From Parvicella tangerina (GTDB lineage Bacteria; Bacteroidota; Bacteroidia; Flavobacteriales_D; Parvicellaceae), in contig NZ_OU015584.1 in NCBI RefSeq assembly GCF_907165195.1, positions 62,001 through 126,000 of the forward strand: DNA of 64,000 nucleotides. The letters run 5' to 3'. Shown here piece by piece: positions 35,687 through 44,449 of the stretch. Made by a program: the position numbers and the translations under genes. The stretch's first letter is position 1. Every line of letters begins with the position of its first letter. The notes beneath the pieces are model-generated. The model made no database searches. It was not told the origin of the DNA and worked only from the letters and a program-made list of their open reading frames with translations.

Positions 35687-38097
35687 AGAGAGCAAGTTTT
35701 GAGTTGCGCGTAACGATTATTACCTTACTATTATTCTCTATGGTGGCCATACTTGGCTTGTTCGCCTACAAGAGCTATAATGAAATTGTAAATGAACTTA
35801 GGGATAACACGGTAGATAATGCTGAACTCGTTTATACGAAGGCAACATTAGAAAACATTTATCGGGCAGGTATAAATGTTAAGTCTTATACCATAACAAA
35901 GGATTCTGCCTACCTGAACAAGTATGAGCAGTTTAGAGGTAAAGTTTATGATCAACTTGCAGAAATAGAGTCTATTGATTTTAAAGAGGATCATCAACCC
36001 ATTGTCGATTCTATCATTAAGTTGTCTTATTTAAAAGTAGATCAAATGGATTCGCTGCTCAAGATCCACGTTGCCCAACGCGTCAATAATGCCATTGACA
36101 CTGCTTATCAGAAAATCATGGAGGAAACGGAAGACGTAAATGCTAGTAATAAAAAAAGCAAAATCTTCTTATTTTTTAACAATCTCAAAAAAAAGAAAGA
36201 CAAAGGAGAAACCGAAGTGGCGATATCTGAAGTGGAAGAAAGTTTAAGTGAAGTGAAGGAAACTGAGGCAAAGCTAAACGAAGAGTTGATCCAGAAAGAA
36301 CTTATTTTGATTAATTACGGGAACGAACTCGCAGAGAAGATTTCGTATCAGATTACTAAGCTTGAGAGCCTTGAGGCTGACCGGTTAACAGAGACTTCTA
36401 AAAAAGTCAAAAAAGATATTCAGAGCTTAAACAATCAAGTACTTATCATTTGTGCTTTTTTGGTTGCCTTTTTAGCGTTATTAGTAGTGAGCATATTGAG
36501 CTATATAAGAAAGAATACTCGCGTAAGGTTGCTTCTAAAAAAGGCAAAAAAAGAGGCAGAAAGACTCGCTAAAGCAAGAGAGGAGTTTATTGCGAATGTG
36601 AGCCATGAAATTAGAACACCGATGAATGCAATTTCGGGCTTTACGGATCAGATCGCTAAGGGACCGTTAACAACTGAACAGCGAGAGCATGTTGATATGG
36701 TTCGTAAATCTACTGCTCACCTTCTCCACCTGGTGAACGATGTGTTGGATATTTCTAAACTGCAGAGAGGAAAGGTTGTGCTGGAAGAATTGAGTTTTAA
36801 TGCTAACGATGTCTTTGCAGATGTTGCGTCATTCATTCGTCCTCTTGCCGAGGAAAAGAACTCTGATTTGATCCTTGAAATCAAGTCAAATACACCGTCA
36901 GTTTTATGTGGAGACATTCATCGCTTGCAGCAAATACTTTTGAATATATTAAGCAATGCTGTCAAGTTTACTGAAAACGGGAAGATCAAAATGGAAGTTT
37001 TCCCAACTTTGATAGAACAAGATCAGGTAGTTTTGAACATTATAGTTTCCGATACAGGAATTGGAATGACACAAGAACAATTGAAGAAAATCTTTCAGGA
37101 GTTTGAACAGGCCCAGGCAAGTACAACCAGAAATTATGGAGGAACAGGTCTTGGGCTTCCGATTACAAAGCGCTTAATAAGTTTGTTTAATGGCTCAATA
37201 AATATAGAAAGTGAGAAGGATAAGGGAACAAAAGTGGTACTTGAACTTCCTTTCAAGTTTGGAAAAGAAGAAAAAGTTGTCAAAATCCAACAGGAGAAGG
37301 AAATAGACACTGACTTTCTAATCGGAAAACGAATTCTAGTTGTTGACGATGAGCCGTTTAATAGAAAATTGCTGCGAAGCATGCTAAAGGATAAGCACGT
37401 TGAACTTAGTGAAGCCGAAAACGGAAAAGAAGCTGTCAAGCTAGTTAAAAGCAATGACTATGATGTTGTTCTAATGGATGTAAGAATGCCTGAACTAAAC
37501 GGTATGGAGGCAACAAAAAAAATTAGAAAGATAAATGACCATACCAAAAAAGATGTATTAATCATTGCGTTAACGGCTGCTGTTACAGATAAGGACAAGC
37601 AGAATTACTTAAACTCTGGCATGAATGGTTTAGTACCCAAGCCCTTTAAGGAATTGGAGGTTATAACGGCTATTTACAAAGGAATGAACTTCTCTAAAAA
37701 AGAGAAAAGCAAACAAGAAAATACAGTTGAAAATAGTTTGAGTGATTTTAATGAAATGAATACAGAGGTCGACTTTTCAGAGCTTGTGAAGCTTAGCGGC
37801 AATGATCAGGCTTTCTACCGTGACATGCTTCAAACCTTCATAAACGGTGCAGAAGAGGCGTTGGAAAACATTAAAAATGCTCAAGAAAAGGGAGCGTTGG
37901 AAAAAATTCCGAACTATGCACACAAGATCAGTGCTCCAGCCAGGCACTTAGGAGCTGAGAAGCTATATAAAGTTCTGAAAAAAATTGAACTTGATGGTCG
38001 AAAACAAGTCTTTGACCAATATGAAAGCCTCATTAAGTTGCTGAATGAAGAGCTCAAGGCTGTCTTGGCTTTGGTGAAAAGAGATCTTGAGAAATAG
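35683..38097 (+). CDS. Hybrid histidine kinase with receiver and Hpt domains
   Basis: 804 residues. Layout: membrane helix (about 8-28), CHASE3-like extracytoplasmic helical sensor (about 30-250) containing a charged coiled-coil insertion, second helix (about 253-275), HisKA with His308 in NVSHEIRTPMNAI, HATPase with NILSNAVKFTENG, DTGIGM and GGTGLGLPI, a receiver (about 549-665; phospho-acceptor Asp599 in VLMDVRMPELNG) and an Hpt domain with His747 in YAHKISAPARHLG. All relay residues are present. The Hpt can pass phosphate to the separate receivers and the NtrC-type regulator encoded around it. Stimulus unknown. Confidence 0.9.
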   Translation: MKRASFELRVTIITLLLFSMVAILGLFAYKSYNEIVNELRDNTVDNAELVYTKATLENIYRAGINVKSYTITKDSAYLNKYEQFRGKVYDQLAEIESIDFKEDHQPIVDSIIKLSYLKVDQMDSLLKIHVAQRVNNAIDTAYQKIMEETEDVNASNKKSKIFLFFNNLKKKKDKGETEVAISEVEESLSEVKETEAKLNEELIQKELILINYGNELAEKISYQITKLESLEADRLTETSKKVKKDIQSLNNQVLIICAFLVAFLALLVVSILSYIRKNTRVRLLLKKAKKEAERLAKAREEFIANVSHEIRTPMNAISGFTDQIAKGPLTTEQREHVDMVRKSTAHLLHLVNDVLDISKLQRGKVVLEELSFNANDVFADVASFIRPLAEEKNSDLILEIKSNTPSVLCGDIHRLQQILLNILSNAVKFTENGKIKMEVFPTLIEQDQVVLNIIVSDTGIGMTQEQLKKIFQEFEQAQASTTRNYGGTGLGLPITKRLISLFNGSINIESEKDKGTKVVLELPFKFGKEEKVVKIQQEKEIDTDFLIGKRILVVDDEPFNRKLLRSMLKDKHVELSEAENGKEAVKLVKSNDYDVVLMDVRMPELNGMEATKKIRKINDHTKKDVLIIALTAAVTDKDKQNYLNSGMNGLVPKPFKELEVITAIYKGMNFSKKEKSKQENTVENSLSDFNEMNTEVDFSELVKLSGNDQAFYRDMLQTFINGAEEALENIKNAQEKGALEKIPNYAHKISAPARHLGAEKLYKVLKKIELDGRKQVFDQYESLIKLLNEELKAVLALVKRDLEK

Positions 38098-38149
38098 TTG
38101 TAAATTCTAGTTAAACCAATATCTTAGACAGGAACAACTAAAGAAAGAA

Positions 38150-39499
38150 ATGAAAAGCCTCAAAATATTTGTTGTAGAAGATGATGATTGGTTCAACAAA
38201 CTTATTGTCCATACCCTATCCTTAAATCCAGATCATGAGGTGATTAGCTTTAAGACTGGAAAGGACTGTTTAAGACGGTTGAATGAATCCCCTGACGTCA
38301 TTACAATTGATTACCGATTGCCTGATATGACAGGAGATGAATTATTAGAGAAAGTATCAGAATCTGATAGACGTATTCAGGCCATCGTAATCTCTGAACA
38401 GAACGAGATTCAGACGGCAGTTGACTTATTAAAAAAAGGCGCCTATGATTATCTGGTAAAGTCAGAAGACATTCGAGACAGGTTGCTTAATACCATTAAA
38501 CATATCTCTGAAAATAGAGCGTTACAGAAAGAGGTGGTCATCTTAAAAAAGGAAGTTCGAGAAAAGTATGCGTTCTCCAATGCTGTTATCGGACAAAGTT
38601 CAAAGATAAAAGAGGTATTTGACCTTGCTTCTAAAGCTCTGAATAATAATATCACGATCTCAATTGTAGGTGAGACAGGAACGGGCAAAGAAAATTTAGC
38701 GAAAGCAATTCACTATAACTCTATTCAGAAAGAGGGTTCTTTCGTTGCTGTAAATGTAGCTGCGATACCCGATGGCTTAATTGAGAGTGAGTTATTCGGA
38801 CACGAAAAGGGAGCATTTACGGGAGCTCAAACCAGAAGGATTGGTAAGTTTGAAGAGGCAGATGGAGGAACACTTTTCTTGGATGAAATTGGGGAGATGA
38901 GTATGAATATGCAGGTCAAGCTGTTGAGAGCATTGCAAGAGAGAGAGGTTGTTCGGATAGGCAGCAATAAACCGGTATCCTTTAATTGTAGAATAATTGT
39001 TGCTACGCATAAAGATCTTAAAGAAGAAGTTAAAGAAGGTAACTTTAGAGAAGATCTTTTCTATAGATTGCTGGGGCTCTCTATTAGTCTTCCTCCTCTT
39101 CGTGAGAGAGGGCCTGACATTATTTTATTAGCTGAACACTTTGCTCGTCTTTTTGCTAAAGATAATGGTATGCCTCCAAAAAGACTCAGTGATTCAGCGA
39201 AAAGTAAGCTGAATAAATATCACTGGCCTGGAAATATCCGGGAGCTAAAATCGGTCATAGATCTTGCTTTTGTACTATCTGGTGAAGAAGAAATTACTTC
39301 AGACCATATCAGTTACTCAGAATCTGAGAATATGGATGATTTAATGGTCACTGAATTAACACTCAGAGAGTATACCAGAAAAATTGTCCAGCTTTTTATG
39401 AAAAAATATAACAACAACACGAAAACGGTTGCCGAAAAACTTGACATCGGGCAAACAACTGTTTATCGGGTATTGAAAGAATTGGAAGAAGAACAATAG
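38150..39499 (+). CDS. Sigma-54-dependent NtrC-type response regulator
   Basis: 449 residues. The receiver (1-120) has EDDDW, Asp54 in ITIDYRLPDMTG, and Lys in YLVKSED. The AAA+ sigma-54 activation domain (about 143-380) has Walker A GETGTGK (174-180), GAFTGA (221-226, the sigma-54 contact loop), and Walker B LFLDEIGEM. The Fis-type HTH (about 405-449) ends VAEKLDIGQTTVYRVLKELE. Its receiver shares the SEQN-type beta4 motif with the standalone receivers of this locus. It is likely phosphorylated by the hybrid kinase and activates sigma-54 promoters; no clear -24/-12 site was found nearby. Confidence 0.92.
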   Translation: MKSLKIFVVEDDDWFNKLIVHTLSLNPDHEVISFKTGKDCLRRLNESPDVITIDYRLPDMTGDELLEKVSESDRRIQAIVISEQNEIQTAVDLLKKGAYDYLVKSEDIRDRLLNTIKHISENRALQKEVVILKKEVREKYAFSNAVIGQSSKIKEVFDLASKALNNNITISIVGETGTGKENLAKAIHYNSIQKEGSFVAVNVAAIPDGLIESELFGHEKGAFTGAQTRRIGKFEEADGGTLFLDEIGEMSMNMQVKLLRALQEREVVRIGSNKPVSFNCRIIVATHKDLKEEVKEGNFREDLFYRLLGLSISLPPLRERGPDIILLAEHFARLFAKDNGMPPKRLSDSAKSKLNKYHWPGNIRELKSVIDLAFVLSGEEEITSDHISYSESENMDDLMVTELTLREYTRKIVQLFMKKYNNNTKTVAEKLDIGQTTVYRVLKELEEEQ

Positions 39500-39507
39500 T
39501 TCTATTT

Positions 39508-39589
39508 TGAAAATCAGCTTTTCAATCTGAAAATAACCGGTTTGATTCCGTCTTATAATTAACTGATAAACAGTGGCTTAGTTTATCGG
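39508..39589. other. Two stem-loops between the NtrC gene and the last receiver gene
   Basis: The first is TGAAAA (39508-39513) with TTTTCA (39519-39524), loop TCAGC. The second is CTGATAAAC (39563-39571) with GTTTATCGG (39581-39589), nine pairs including one G-U, loop of nine. Neither has a strong T run, so they may be weak terminators, RNA processing sites or operators for the receiver gene. Confidence 0.4.
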
Positions 39590-39632
39590 CATGTTTCTGG
39601 AAATAGTTTAGGCGAACTATTAAACAGAAGTT

Positions 39633-40061
39633 ATGAGAACTAAGAAAGATTTTAAAATAGTAATCGTTGAAGATGATCTTTATTACAACAAGGCTTTAAC
39701 CAAGTATGTGGGTACGATCTGTAACCCCAAGGTATATCCAGGAATTAACTTTGATATCCAATCTTATTTTACGGCACATGACTGTATCGAAAACTTGGAA
39801 CCTGATGTAGATCTCATGTTGTTAGACTTCTACTTAATTAATGATGAAGAATATGACATCATCTACGGTGATGAGGTTGTTGAGGTAGTTAATAAATATT
39901 GTCCGAACTGCAAGATTATTATGGTAAGCGAGCAGGGAAGCACTCATTTAACGGCCCAGATGTTAAGAAATGGAATCTATGATTACATCGACAAAAATAC
40001 AAACTCTAAAAACCGAATTGGATCGGTTATTCAGAAGTTGGTCAAAGATGCGGCAGCCTAG
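39633..40061 (+). CDS. Single-domain response regulator receiver
   Basis: 142 residues, a CheY-like receiver: VIVEDDLYYNK acidic residues, Asp65 in MLLDFYLIND, Ser in IIMVSEQGS and Lys in DYIDKNTN. There is no output domain. Its beta4 region (MVSEQ) matches those of the NtrC-type regulator (VISEQ) and the receiver at 34834. It is separated from the NtrC gene by 133 bases with two inverted repeats, so it may be transcribed on its own. Confidence 0.8.
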   Translation: MRTKKDFKIVIVEDDLYYNKALTKYVGTICNPKVYPGINFDIQSYFTAHDCIENLEPDVDLMLLDFYLINDEEYDIIYGDEVVEVVNKYCPNCKIIMVSEQGSTHLTAQMLRNGIYDYIDKNTNSKNRIGSVIQKLVKDAAA

Positions 40062-40118
40062 TTGTATTGAGGAATGCTAATTGGATCATAGTAGATACTC
40101 ACTTTAAAGCAAATCAAA

Positions 40119-40646
40119 ATGAAATCAATAAGAATCTTTGGAGCGATGCTCCTAACTATAGCAATAAGTCTACCTATTAATGCTCAGGACTTAGATCCGC
40201 TTGAGGTGAACTCCTCAACCTATAAGACAGCCGTAGGGCTTAGAGGAGGTGAAACTTCTGGGTTGACGATTAAGCACTTCATGAATGAGGAAATGGCTAT
40301 TGAAGGAATCCTTGGCGCGTGGAACCGAGGATTTAGTGCAACGGTGTTGGTAGAAAGACACCAGCGTGCTTTTTCAGTAAAAGGTCTAAACTGGTACTAC
40401 GGTGTTGGTGGTCATGCAAGCCTTTTGACGAACGGGTATGTATGGTATAGGAATGGCAGAAGATATGCTGTTTATGAAAACGATAATTACGCATTGGGTA
40501 TTGATGGTATTGCAGGGTTGGAATACAAAATACCTAAAGCTCCTTTTGCTGTGAGCCTTGACCTAAAACCTTACATGGAAATCATATCTAACGGTAATGT
40601 TTGGCTTTCAGTAGACCCTGGTTTAGGAATTAAACTCACGTTCTAA
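40119..40646 (+). CDS. Small exported outer-membrane barrel-like protein
   Basis: 175 residues with a signal peptide (cleavage after SLPINAQ, about 23). The mature part has alternating hydrophobic and aromatic strands (AVGLRGGETSGLTIKHF, LNWYYGVGGHASL, LGIDGIAGLEYKI) and ends LGIKLTF with the terminal aromatic typical of outer-membrane barrels. It lies after the receiver gene and before a strong terminator. It could be an output gene of the relay; family not recognised. Confidence 0.7.
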   Translation: MKSIRIFGAMLLTIAISLPINAQDLDPLEVNSSTYKTAVGLRGGETSGLTIKHFMNEEMAIEGILGAWNRGFSATVLVERHQRAFSVKGLNWYYGVGGHASLLTNGYVWYRNGRRYAVYENDNYALGIDGIAGLEYKIPKAPFAVSLDLKPYMEIISNGNVWLSVDPGLGIKLTF

Positions 40647-40673
40647 GACATGGATGATAGATAATAGTAAGAT

Positions 40674-40717
40674 AGAGTGATGAGAAAAGGTATTTTTCAT
40701 CACTCTTTATTTTTTTA
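40674..40717. terminator. Bidirectional rho-independent terminator
   Basis: AGAGTGATGA pairs perfectly with TCATCACTCT (ends at 40706), with an inner AAAA/TTTT extension over loop GGTA and one bulged G, followed by TTATTTTTTT. It lies between the convergent barrel-protein and EnvC-like genes and overlaps the latter's stop region. A-rich sequence on the left is modest, so it works best rightward. Confidence 0.85.
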
Positions 40718-41909
40718 TCCAAAGTTCTGGGTTTTCCGTGTTGGTGCCTGACGAAGAGATTTTCCAAATTTCTAAATGTGCCTCAGAGACATTTCCAGCT
40801 GTAGCGGGTAAAAGCTTTCCGATCTTTTGTTTGGTGTCGATTTTATCTCCTTTTGAAACATATACTTCTTTCAGGTTGGCATAAACTGTTCGATAGTTAC
40901 CATGACTAATCATGACTACCTTGCCAGCACCGGGGATGGTAAATACACTACTTACTTTTCCTCCAAAAACAGCCCTAACTTCAGCCCCCTGCTCGGTAGT
41001 GATATCAACACCTTTATTATCGATTTGAACGCCTGCATATTGATCGTGTTGGTGCTTTCCATATCGGGTGGTGATGGCGCCTTTTTCAACTGGCCAAGGT
41101 AATTTCCCCTTATTGGATGTAAAAGACTTTGCTAATGATGCTGCTTCGGGAGTTAAGGAAAACCCCTCCTTTTCTTTTTTCATTTTTTCCATCTCCGCAA
41201 CAATTGCCGCATTGATTTCCGCCTGGAGTTTTTCTTTCTCCTTTTGATGGGCTTTTAGTTGGGCAACATACTTCTGCTCATTTAACTTTAACTTAAGAAG
41301 AGCTTCTTTCTGTTCTTCCTGATCCTTGAGAAAGTTTTGCTTTTCCTCTTCTTGCAATGAAGCAATTTGCTCTTTCTCAGTTTTAGCGGATTGCAGTTGA
41401 ACCAGGTTGCTATCCAAAAGTACTTTGGTTTCTTGTATTTTTCGGATCTGGTTAGTTCTATAGTCTGCATACTGTTCAATATATTGCATTCTTTTATAGG
41501 CCTCAGAATAGGTTTCAGCAGAAAAAACATAAAATAAATTGAACTCGTCATTTCTGTTTTTATAGGCGTATTGAAGCATTTTTGCATACTCGTCTTTGAG
41601 AATATTAATATTGTTCTCTATTTGAACAATCTGCATCTCAATAGACTCAATTTCATCTTCGATTTTACGCATCTGATAATTGATATTGAGCACAAGCTCC
41701 TCACGATAGGCAATCTGATGGTTTAGAATGGCTAACTCAGCGATAGTGAGTTGTTCTGAATTTTTCGTAAGTTTAATAAGGTTTTTTGTGTTTTCGATCT
41801 TTTGCTGCAGTTGCTTCTCCTTTTCCTTCAGTTTCTTACTGGATTGAGCAAAAGAAGAGACACAGAATAGAGAAATAAAGAGCAATATGATAAGACGAAC
41901 GTTACTCAT
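40707..41909 (-). CDS. EnvC-like murein hydrolase activator (degenerate LytM/M23 domain)
   Basis: 400 residues. A signal peptide (1-21) precedes a long coiled coil (about 22-255) and a C-terminal M23/LytM domain (about 285-398; WPVEKGAITTRYG). Catalytic M23 proteases have HxxxD, HxH and a further His; here the sites read NKGVD, SHGNYRTVYANL and EAHLEIWK, so several zinc ligands are missing. This is like E. coli EnvC, which activates amidases and does not cut peptidoglycan itself. It acts in the periplasm during daughter-cell separation. Last gene of the nucleotidyltransferase-TPR-DUF4292 operon. Confidence 0.85.
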   Translation of the reverse strand: MSNVRLIILLFISLFCVSSFAQSSKKLKEKEKQLQQKIENTKNLIKLTKNSEQLTIAELAILNHQIAYREELVLNINYQMRKIEDEIESIEMQIVQIENNINILKDEYAKMLQYAYKNRNDEFNLFYVFSAETYSEAYKRMQYIEQYADYRTNQIRKIQETKVLLDSNLVQLQSAKTEKEQIASLQEEEKQNFLKDQEEQKEALLKLKLNEQKYVAQLKAHQKEKEKLQAEINAAIVAEMEKMKKEKEGFSLTPEAASLAKSFTSNKGKLPWPVEKGAITTRYGKHQHDQYAGVQIDNKGVDITTEQGAEVRAVFGGKVSSVFTIPGAGKVVMISHGNYRTVYANLKEVYVSKGDKIDTKQKIGKLLPATAGNVSEAHLEIWKISSSGTNTENPELWIKK

Positions 41910-42738
41910 TATTGAGTTGAATTGGTTCGTAACTGTCGGGAATTCTAAACGGAAACGAGAGTTTATCTACACAGTCAATTTTCGAGTAATTCACTTCCAG
42001 AGCAGCTGAGTCTAACGGTGTGACCAAACTGAGTGCTGCATACATGGGAAAGATACCTTGTTCAGTGTCTTCCCAATTGTCATAGGTAACGGTAAGTTCA
42101 GCATCCTGATCCAACAAATTAATGATAACCTTTTTACACTTAAAGTGCAGGGGTTCTATCCAACATCGATAAAGAATAGGCTCATCTTTGATCTTTCCTT
42201 TTCTCAGTAGCTTTTCGATCTTCTTGGATTTTTCTGAACTGATCAAATATAGGTTATCATCTTTCTGCACCTTGTAATCATTTTCATAATCAAAGGCTAC
42301 AGCTTTTCCTAAAAAGAAGTCTTCGAGCAGTTCGTAGTCGATATCTGAGTTGATTAGTTCATTGATTTTGTCAATGGTATTAAGGTAATATCCTTTATTT
42401 CCTGCTTTTATCAGCACTTTTAAACTATCCTTTGAGATCAGTGAGGTGGCAACTGGAATGGTTGATTTAGAAAGAGAAACCCATGTGAGGCTATCTTTCT
42501 GAATTCTAAAATTACCCCGCAATGAAAAGTCTTCACCTCTAAAAGAAACTTCTACATTTCCTTTACTTTTAACAAATGAGCATGTGGGGTTTGATTGCGT
42601 CATGAATGCAATAAGCTCCTGATCGGAGTAATTCTTAAGCTTGATGTCATCCCCATCTGTTTTTCGTGACTTACAAGACGGCATACTGAGAATAAGCGTA
42701 ATGATCACTCCAAAGTATATGTATCTGCTATTCTTCAA
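41902..42738 (-). CDS. DUF4292 lipoprotein
   Basis: 278 residues with lipobox SMPSC (Cys about 22). It fits the DUF4292 family of Bacteroidota, which resembles LolA/LolB-like lipoprotein or lipid carriers (a fold with a hydrophobic pocket); this relation is from general knowledge and not shown here. The start is TTG, overlapping the TPR gene by 11 bases; an internal ATG would cut off the signal. It overlaps the EnvC-like gene by eight bases. Outer-membrane assembly is a plausible role. Confidence 0.75.
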   Translation of the reverse strand: MKNSRYIYFGVIITLILSMPSCKSRKTDGDDIKLKNYSDQELIAFMTQSNPTCSFVKSKGNVEVSFRGEDFSLRGNFRIQKDSLTWVSLSKSTIPVATSLISKDSLKVLIKAGNKGYYLNTIDKINELINSDIDYELLEDFFLGKAVAFDYENDYKVQKDDNLYLISSEKSKKIEKLLRKGKIKDEPILYRCWIEPLHFKCKKVIINLLDQDAELTVTYDNWEDTEQGIFPMYAALSLVTPLDSAALEVNYSKIDCVDKLSFPFRIPDSYEPIQLNNE

Positions 42739-44449
42739 TTAGTTCTTTTTCTTCAATTTTTTGATCAATCAGTGCCGAGGCTCCTCCTTTTTCTTTTGCT
42801 TGTATCCAATATTCTAGTGCTTCTTCTTTTTTGTTGAGTTGAAATAACGCATCGCCATAGTGTTCCAGGACCTCCCCGCTACTTCTCCCACCATTGTCAA
42901 GCGCTTTCTGTAACCAGAGTTCGGCATCTAAGTACTTTCCTTGTTGATAAAGAACCCACCCATAGGTATCCATGTAAGTCGCATTATTGGGATAAAGCTC
43001 ATTGGCCTTCTTGGACATTTCAGCCGCTTTATCCAGTTTTGCTTTTCTCAGAGAAAGGTAGTAGGCATAGTTATTAAGTACATACACATTGTTGGGATTT
43101 AGACTCAACGCCTGATCATAGTAATAGTCGCTCTGCTCGTATTGTTTAGCTCCATTGCATGCATCACCCAAATATTGAAAGAAATCGCCTTTTAATTGGT
43201 TATTGTCAAAAACCAGGTCTTTACCCAGATCAAGTACTTCAATAGCCCTTTCATAGTTCTTGGTTTGAATGTTAGCAATCCCGTTAAAATAATAAAAGGC
43301 TGGTTGGTTGGGGAAAAGCTCCATTGCATTTTCGCTAGCGCTGTCTAACTTTACAAAGTTATTGTTGGAAGTTAACGCAACCATAAATTGGTAGTGAAGA
43401 CTGTAGTCTGCAGCTTCAAATTGCAGCGCTTTTTCCATCATGCTGATCGCCTTGTCGTATTCAGCGTCTCGATTGAGATAGTCTGCATAGATAATGTAAC
43501 CTATCCCTTCCTCTGGATGAACAGAGATGCAAACATCTAAGAGCTCATAGGCAAAAGCTTTCAGGTCTTCGTTACGCTCAGAATTAATAAAATATTCGCT
43601 CAAAATTTCAGACTTTGTGTAGACATCAACTTGTGGGCTTTCAAAGGCTAGGCGCAACTCTTCTTTTGATTTATCCTTTTGACCGTGGTATTTATAGTAC
43701 TCATAAAGCGACAAATGGACATATCCATTCATTGGATCTATGGTCAGGATCTTTTGATAAGTCTCGAGGGCTTTTTGTCCTTCTCCCATTTCTTCGTAGA
43801 GATCAGCTAAGATGCCGTAGTAACGAGGTTCGGTGGGGTTACTCTCGATGAGTTTATTCATTTCAGCAATGGCACTATCTGGCTGACCCAGCTGAAGGTG
43901 AATTTTATTTTTGTGCATGATCAATTCCTCAGAGAGACCCATTTGCTCCTCAATTCGGTTGTATAGTGGCAACGACTCTTCCAGTTTACCTTGATAAAGA
44001 TATACTTCCGCCAGATTAAAAATATAGGTAGTATTATTCGGGTCGATCTCAAGTAATTCGTTATAGGCTTTTGAAGCTTCTTCAAATTGATTGGTTCTAA
44101 AATAAACACTAGCAAGGTTTGCGAGGTACCACTCATTATCTGGAGACAATTCAACTGCTTTTTTCGCATACTCAAGGGATGCGTTAGCGTCTTGTCTTAC
44201 TTGATAAATTTCAGAGAGCTCAAAATAGGCAACAGCTGCTTCAGGTTCAACTTTGACAATGGACAAAAACAGCGCTTCAGCCTTGTCATAATTCTTGAGC
44301 AATTTTTCTGTTGTAGCCTCTATGAGTAGGGCTTCTAACTCAGTATCAGAGTGGGATGAAGAAGGGTTCTGCTGACCGTTGTTTTGCCGGGTCTTGCAGG
44401 AAGCAAAACCAAGCAAAACCAATAATAAATATGTGAACCTGATCTTCAA
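42728..44449 (-). CDS. TPR-repeat lipoprotein
   Basis: 573 residues. Lipobox FASCK (Cys about 18-19) is followed by about 12-14 tetratricopeptide repeats over nearly the whole length (AVAYFELSEIYQ, YLANLASVYFRTNQFEEA, YVHLSLYEYYKYHGQ and so on). It is likely anchored facing the periplasm and used as a protein scaffold. The start is TTG directly after the nucleotidyltransferase stop. This gene order (nucleotidyltransferase, TPR, DUF4292, EnvC-like) recurs in Bacteroidota and suggests a shared envelope task. Confidence 0.8.
   Translation of the reverse strand: MKIRFTYLLLVLLGFASCKTRQNNGQQNPSSSHSDTELEALLIEATTEKLLKNYDKAEALFLSIVKVEPEAAVAYFELSEIYQVRQDANASLEYAKKAVELSPDNEWYLANLASVYFRTNQFEEASKAYNELLEIDPNNTTYIFNLAEVYLYQGKLEESLPLYNRIEEQMGLSEELIMHKNKIHLQLGQPDSAIAEMNKLIESNPTEPRYYGILADLYEEMGEGQKALETYQKILTIDPMNGYVHLSLYEYYKYHGQKDKSKEELRLAFESPQVDVYTKSEILSEYFINSERNEDLKAFAYELLDVCISVHPEEGIGYIIYADYLNRDAEYDKAISMMEKALQFEAADYSLHYQFMVALTSNNNFVKLDSASENAMELFPNQPAFYYFNGIANIQTKNYERAIEVLDLGKDLVFDNNQLKGDFFQYLGDACNGAKQYEQSDYYYDQALSLNPNNVYVLNNYAYYLSLRKAKLDKAAEMSKKANELYPNNATYMDTYGWVLYQQGKYLDAELWLQKALDNGGRSSGEVLEHYGDALFQLNKKEEALEYWIQAKEKGGASALIDQKIEEKELIEE

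Noticed and set aside
39541-39633. Sigma-54 promoter before the last receiver gene
   Set aside because: GGC and TGG dinucleotide-like matches occur, but the -24/-12 spacing and the GC element are not right.
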